A stretch of DNA of 64,000 bases from JBBBNV01 sp037137075 (GTDB lineage Bacteria; Bacillota; Bacilli; Paenibacillales; NBRC-103111): the NCBI RefSeq assembly GCF_037137075.1, contig NZ_JBBBNV010000003.1, positions 1 to 64,000 of the forward strand, read 5' to 3'. Below are positions 61,051 to 64,000 of this stretch, one piece after another. Position 1 is the stretch's first letter; each line of letters starts with the position of its first letter. The notes beneath the pieces are model-generated. The model was given only the letters and a program-made list of their open reading frames with translations, had not been told where the DNA came from and did not search any database. Position numbers and translations under genes: made by a program.

Positions 61051-61761
61051 CTACATTCTGCACAGCTCGCGCGGGCAGTTCTCGCATTGACACACATTGC
61101 GCAAATAGTCCAAATCCCGGATGAGAATATGCCCATCCTGATATTCCACGACATTCTCCTTGCGCAAATCGCTCAGCATCCGGTTCACGCTCTCCCTCGT
61201 CGATCCGATCATATCGGCCATTTCCGTATTGCTCAGCTTTAAATCAATGAAGATTTCCTTCTCTCTTGCGGTGCCGTAAGAATTGCTCAGCCGGATGAGC
61301 AGCGAGCAGAGCGCCCCCATCTTGCCGAACATCATCAAATCCCGGAATTTGGTCTGCGTCAAGCGGTGCATCAGGCCCATCCATTTCATGAATTCAATGG
61401 CCAGGTCGCCATGCTGCCACAGCAGCACCTCCAAATCCTTTCTTTGAATGATCCCGATTTCCGAATCCTCCATAGCCTCCGCGCTGAAGGAATGAACCGA
61501 ATCCTGGAACGGGTCCACTTGTCCGAACAAATCCCCGCTTTGATGCAGGTACATGGTCAAATCCCGGCCGGTATCCGAGCTTTTCAAAATTCTGACGCGT
61601 CCCGAGATGACGAAATACAGCTTCTGGGCAAGGTCCCCTTCCCAGAACAAGTAACTTCCTTTCTTGACTTCCTTGATATACATGATGCTTTTCAGCCGTT
61701 CAAAGTTTTCCTTCGATATAAAATCAAGAATTCCGTTCATTTGACTGTGCACCGCCGCCAT
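61051..61761 (-). CDS. fnr: Anaerobic regulator Fnr (Crp/Fnr family, Bacillus type)
   Basis: 236 residues. The cyclic-nucleotide-type barrel (YLFWEGDLAQKLYFVISGRV) is followed by a winged helix (SNTEMADMIGSTRESVNRML). The C-terminus reads CQCENCPRELC, giving the C-X2-C-X4-C spacing of Bacillus Fnr Cys227/230/235, the [4Fe-4S] oxygen-sensing cluster. It activates nitrate respiration genes without oxygen. A perfect FNR box lies 109 bases upstream of the start, implying autoregulation. mobA and a formate/nitrite transporter lie nearby. Confidence 0.92.
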   Translation of the reverse strand: MAAVHSQMNGILDFISKENFERLKSIMYIKEVKKGSYLFWEGDLAQKLYFVISGRVRILKSSDTGRDLTMYLHQSGDLFGQVDPFQDSVHSFSAEAMEDSEIGIIQRKDLEVLLWQHGDLAIEFMKWMGLMHRLTQTKFRDLMMFGKMGALCSLLIRLSNSYGTAREKEIFIDLKLSNTEMADMIGSTRESVNRMLSDLRKENVVEYQDGHILIRDLDYLRNVCQCENCPRELCRM

Positions 61762-61869
61762 CTCAGCCAGCCCCTTTCGTGCTTCTTCCTGGTTTTATTG
61801 TATGAAATTCGAAGGCGCATGAGTATCAGGAGATCTCCTGATTTTCACAGGAAAAAACCCTTATTAGCA

Positions 61870-61885
61870 TGTGAGAAGAATCACA
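61870..61885. promoter_or_regulatory. FNR box upstream of fnr
   Basis: TGTGA-GAAGAA-TCACA, an exact match to the Bacillus FNR consensus TGTGA-N6-TCACA. Confidence 0.8.
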
Positions 61886-62259
61886 CATAACAAAGGTTTA
61901 TTTCCCGTATAACAGAACCTGCATCCTGTAACAGTTGCTTGTGCTGACGATGGTTACATTCCTCCATTTCTAGAATGACAGCCGCTATAACAGCAGTCGC
62001 CTATGCACGGGCAGGCAGCGCTTCGGTCTTCGGATACGGGCCGGGCCCGGCTCATCTCTGCGGCGGATTACCGGTATAATCGGTCATTTAACGGTAAAAA
62101 TCGTTCTTGCAGGCGGTGAATCAGCCGTCATCGAAAAGCTTCTTGCAGCGCGATCCCGCTCCTTCATCCCATGAATAGCATGAATAGCATGAATAGCTCG
62201 GCCCGCAGCACGGATGCTGCACTAAGGGTTTTCCCTGACGCAGGCCGCGGCAAAAGCCC
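61886..62259. other. Intergenic region with a short tandem repeat
   Basis: No gene supported between the fnr upstream region and mobA. It contains the CATGAATAG triplication at 62170-62196. Confidence 0.4.
62170..62196. repeat. Three tandem 9-bp repeats
   Basis: CATGAATAG repeated three times without change. Confidence 0.9.
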
Positions 62260-62895
62260 CTATAGCTCCAGACGCAGCTCCTCGGCTTTCACCGATGGCG
62301 AATTGAAGGAGGACGAGAGCGACTCGTAATCTTCACGTGTATCGATAGCTTCGACAAACCGGCAGCCAATCCCATGCTCCCGAAACGTCTGCTCCGGCAC
62401 CTGGCCCCAGTGCAGTCTGTTCAGCCAGTCTTCCGGCACCGGCTTCTCCTGCTCAAGCAGCGCCGCTAGCGATGGAGCGCCGGATTTGCCGAACACGCCG
62501 TGGAACGGATGCGGCCTGCGCCCAATAAACGGAACCACGGCCTCCAGGCCTTGCTCCAGCTTGCTCTGCAGCAGTACGGCGGCGGCGGCGGAAATAAACG
62601 GCATGTCGCAGCTAACCACCCACACCGCCGGATTCTGGGCCAGCGTTAAGCCTGCATGCATACCGCTGAGCGGTCCTTTGCCGGGAAAATAGTCCGTTAT
62701 AATGCGTATATCTCGCTCTACCGCCCTCAGGAACAGTCCCGGATCGTTAGTGACGATAATAATCTCGCTACAGCACCTTCTCATCTCACCGATTTGACGC
62801 TCAATTAACGTTCTATGGTCCAATAAGAGGAATGCTTTATGTTCCCCGTTCATTCCCCGGTTGGGTCCCCCGGCCAAAATCACTCCTGAAAGCAT
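62260..62895 (-). CDS. mobA: MobA-like molybdenum cofactor guanylyltransferase
   Basis: 211 residues from ATG 62895, nine bases after AAGGAG; Met codons at 62901 and 62913 overlap the site. The nucleotidyltransferase features are LSGVILAGG, ITDYFPGKGPLSGMHAGL and WVVSCDMPFIS. The usual LAGG-x-S-x-R-M-G pattern is altered here to LAGGPNRGMNGEHKA, so the substrate is less certain. With Fnr and the formate/nitrite transporter it fits molybdoenzyme-based anaerobic metabolism. Confidence 0.8.
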   Translation of the reverse strand: MLSGVILAGGPNRGMNGEHKAFLLLDHRTLIERQIGEMRRCCSEIIIVTNDPGLFLRAVERDIRIITDYFPGKGPLSGMHAGLTLAQNPAVWVVSCDMPFISAAAAVLLQSKLEQGLEAVVPFIGRRPHPFHGVFGKSGAPSLAALLEQEKPVPEDWLNRLHWGQVPEQTFREHGIGCRFVEAIDTREDYESLSSSFNSPSVKAEELRLEL

Positions 62896-62966
62896 GTTCA
62901 TCCTCTCCTTCACTGAATCTTCACAAAAAGTATAGATTCATTACAACATAGGAGCTGACGGTTAGC

Positions 62967-62982
62967 AGTGACATGCATCACC
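62967..62982. promoter_or_regulatory. Possible weak FNR site before mobA
   Basis: AGTGA-CATGCA-TCACC matches the FNR consensus at 8 of 10 arm positions, 71 bases upstream of the mobA start. Confidence 0.4.
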
Positions 62983-63162
62983 CGCCGGATGAGCAGTCTG
63001 TTAGCCTGTTCTTCAGGAGCTAGTCTTTTTTCATTGTTGATGATCCGCCCGGCCCCGCCGCACTGCCCGTTTGCCCTCCCCAAGCCGCCGGAAGCTGGTC
63101 AAAGCCAGTCCGGCGGCTTGCTGCCTTTGCCGCAATCGGGACGTTTCGTCTTCGCACTCTAT

Positions 63163-64000
63163 TTAGTTGATATAGGAATCGGGCGGAAGGACGGCCTCCC
63201 GGGAGCGGACCGGGTATACCGGCGTTACCGCCTTTCCGCACCGCGCGCATCTCCCAGCGCGCGGTGTTTCGCTGCATGACGGCGGTCGGTCGACCACATC
63301 TGCGGCGCCCGCTTCCGCCTCGGTACCGGCCGCACCCGGCTTGGGCCGCATATACGCCAGATGGTACAAGCCCGCTACAAACAGCACGCCGCCGGCGCCG
63401 TTGCCCAGGAATACGGGAACAAAGTTGGCGGCATACTGCCCCCAAGTGGCATGCCCGGCAAAGATCGCGGCGGGAATCAGGAACATATTCGCCACAATGT
63501 GCTGGAAGCCGAGGGCTACAAACGCCATCGTCGGAAACCAAATGGCAAGCAGCTGACCGGCGCCGTCCTTGGCCCCATAGCTCATCCACACCGCCAAGGA
63601 GACGAGAAGATTGCAGCCGATGCCCGAAATGAAGGCCTGCAGGAACGGCTCCTCCAGCTTGGCATGCGTCAGGGCAAGCGTCTGGGCCAAATAAGGCCCG
63701 TGCTCTGTCATGCCGCCGAGATGGCCGAATACATAAGCGACGAGGATGGCTCCGGCAAAATTGCTTAAAGTAATCGCCGTCCAATTCGCCGCCCACTGCC
63801 GGCCGCTCACTTGTCCGGCGAAGCCGGCAAACGGCACCGCCATCATATTCCCCGTAAGCAGCTCCCCGCCCGCCACCAGACAAAGAATGAGCCCGATAGG
63901 GAAAACGGCGGCCCCGATGAAGAACCGGAAGCCCTCCCAGGAAGGCGGCATGCCCGCGCTGACACGAATAGCCAGAAGAAAGCCAAGCGAGATATACACC
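63163..64000 (-). CDS. Formate/nitrite transporter (FocA/NirC family), N-terminus outside the window
   Basis: At least 278 residues, open to the window edge, so the first ~35 residues are missing. FNT segments are plain: ISLGFLLAIRVSAG, GGELLTGNMMAVPF, WTAITLSNFAGAILVAYVFG, ISGIGCNLLVSLAVWM, FQHIVANMFLIPAAIF and FLGNGAGGVLFVAGLYH. It forms a pentameric membrane channel for formate or nitrite. After residue 225 the tail (VVDRPPSCSETPRAG, RCARCG) comes from a 65-bp dispersed repeat (63233-63297), then continues to a stop at 63163. The normal C-terminus is probably the Lys/Pro-rich end before it. Confidence 0.88.
   Translation of the reverse strand, partial: VYISLGFLLAIRVSAGMPPSWEGFRFFIGAAVFPIGLILCLVAGGELLTGNMMAVPFAGFAGQVSGRQWAANWTAITLSNFAGAILVAYVFGHLGGMTEHGPYLAQTLALTHAKLEEPFLQAFISGIGCNLLVSLAVWMSYGAKDGAGQLLAIWFPTMAFVALGFQHIVANMFLIPAAIFAGHATWGQYAANFVPVFLGNGAGGVLFVAGLYHLAYMRPKPGAAGTEAEAGAADVVDRPPSCSETPRAGRCARCGKAVTPVYPVRSREAVLPPDSYIN
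63233..63297 (-). repeat. Dispersed 65-bp repeat, copy D, inside the transporter gene
   Basis: Complete copy read on the minus strand (GTGGTCGACC to GTGCGGAAA); one loop base differs (TGGGAGAT). It is in frame with the transporter and encodes part of its C-terminal tail. Confidence 0.9.

Noticed and set aside
63020..63883. 287-residue minus-strand frame overlapping the formate/nitrite transporter
   Set aside because: Shifted frame of the transporter, whose own frame has all family motifs.

Overview
The window looks like chromosomal DNA of a spore-forming Firmicute of the Paenibacillus type. The DNA is moderately GC-rich, with strong GGAGG ribosome sites and frequent GTG and TTG starts. It carries several sporulation genes: tgl, a YheC/D-type ATP-grasp gene, ylbJ, lytH/yunA and yunB. 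It also carries YutD, LipA, a YcnI/YcnJ copper pair and a Bacillus-type Fnr with a C-terminal C-X2-C-X4-C motif. The species itself cannot be named from the sequence.

Layout. 1-2.2 kb is a decayed zone: a gene fragment, an internally deleted methyltransferase, a truncated dispersed repeat, a small HTH protein and an unexplained multi-hairpin element. 2.2-12 kb (minus strand) holds a BmrA-type exporter, a 5-oxoprolinase operon (pxpB-pxpC-broken gene-pxpA), a von Willebrand lipoprotein, a sugar kinase and a stalk-domain protein. 12-18.7 kb holds a spore ATP-grasp protein, a 47-residue small gene, transglutaminase, a two-component system with a repeat-containing partner, and an HPr-kinase homologue. 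19.2-22.4 kb is an AraC regulator divergent from a GH42 beta-galactosidase. 22.5-34.0 kb is a complete type I-C CRISPR-Cas locus, cas3-cas5c-cas8c-cas7-cas4-cas1-cas2, transcribed on the minus strand. It is flanked by two arrays (19 and 21 clear repeats) whose leaders and promoters are near copies of each other. 34-47.8 kb is housekeeping and sporulation: M3 peptidase, copper genes, truncated globin, ylbJ, NAD kinase, yutD, lipA. 48-54 kb carries nickel-pincer cofactor genes larB and larC1, the latter with a very long His-rich tandem repeat. After them come two small regulator/enzyme modules (MarR with a quinone reductase; MBL hydrolase with TetR), then larC2 on the opposite strand. 54-60.7 kb holds lytH, yunB, two sugar-metabolism genes with a divergent AraC regulator, and kduD. 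60.7-64 kb is an anaerobic/nitrate theme: fnr with its own FNR box, mobA, and a formate/nitrite transporter cut by the window edge.

Most unusual points: (1) a 65-bp dispersed repeat with a perfect 10-bp hairpin, in four copies. One copy sits inside an old CRISPR spacer and another supplies the C-terminal residues of the formate/nitrite transporter. (2) larC is split into two genes on opposite strands, about 3.3 kb apart. (3) The CRISPR leaders share a 47-bp inverted-repeat module, a covarying hairpin and a motif also present upstream of cas3. (4) Regulatory palindromes explain the MarR, TetR and Fnr genes well. (5) Three small genes (31, 47 and 53-59 residues) are supported by ribosome sites, a terminator or gene overlap.
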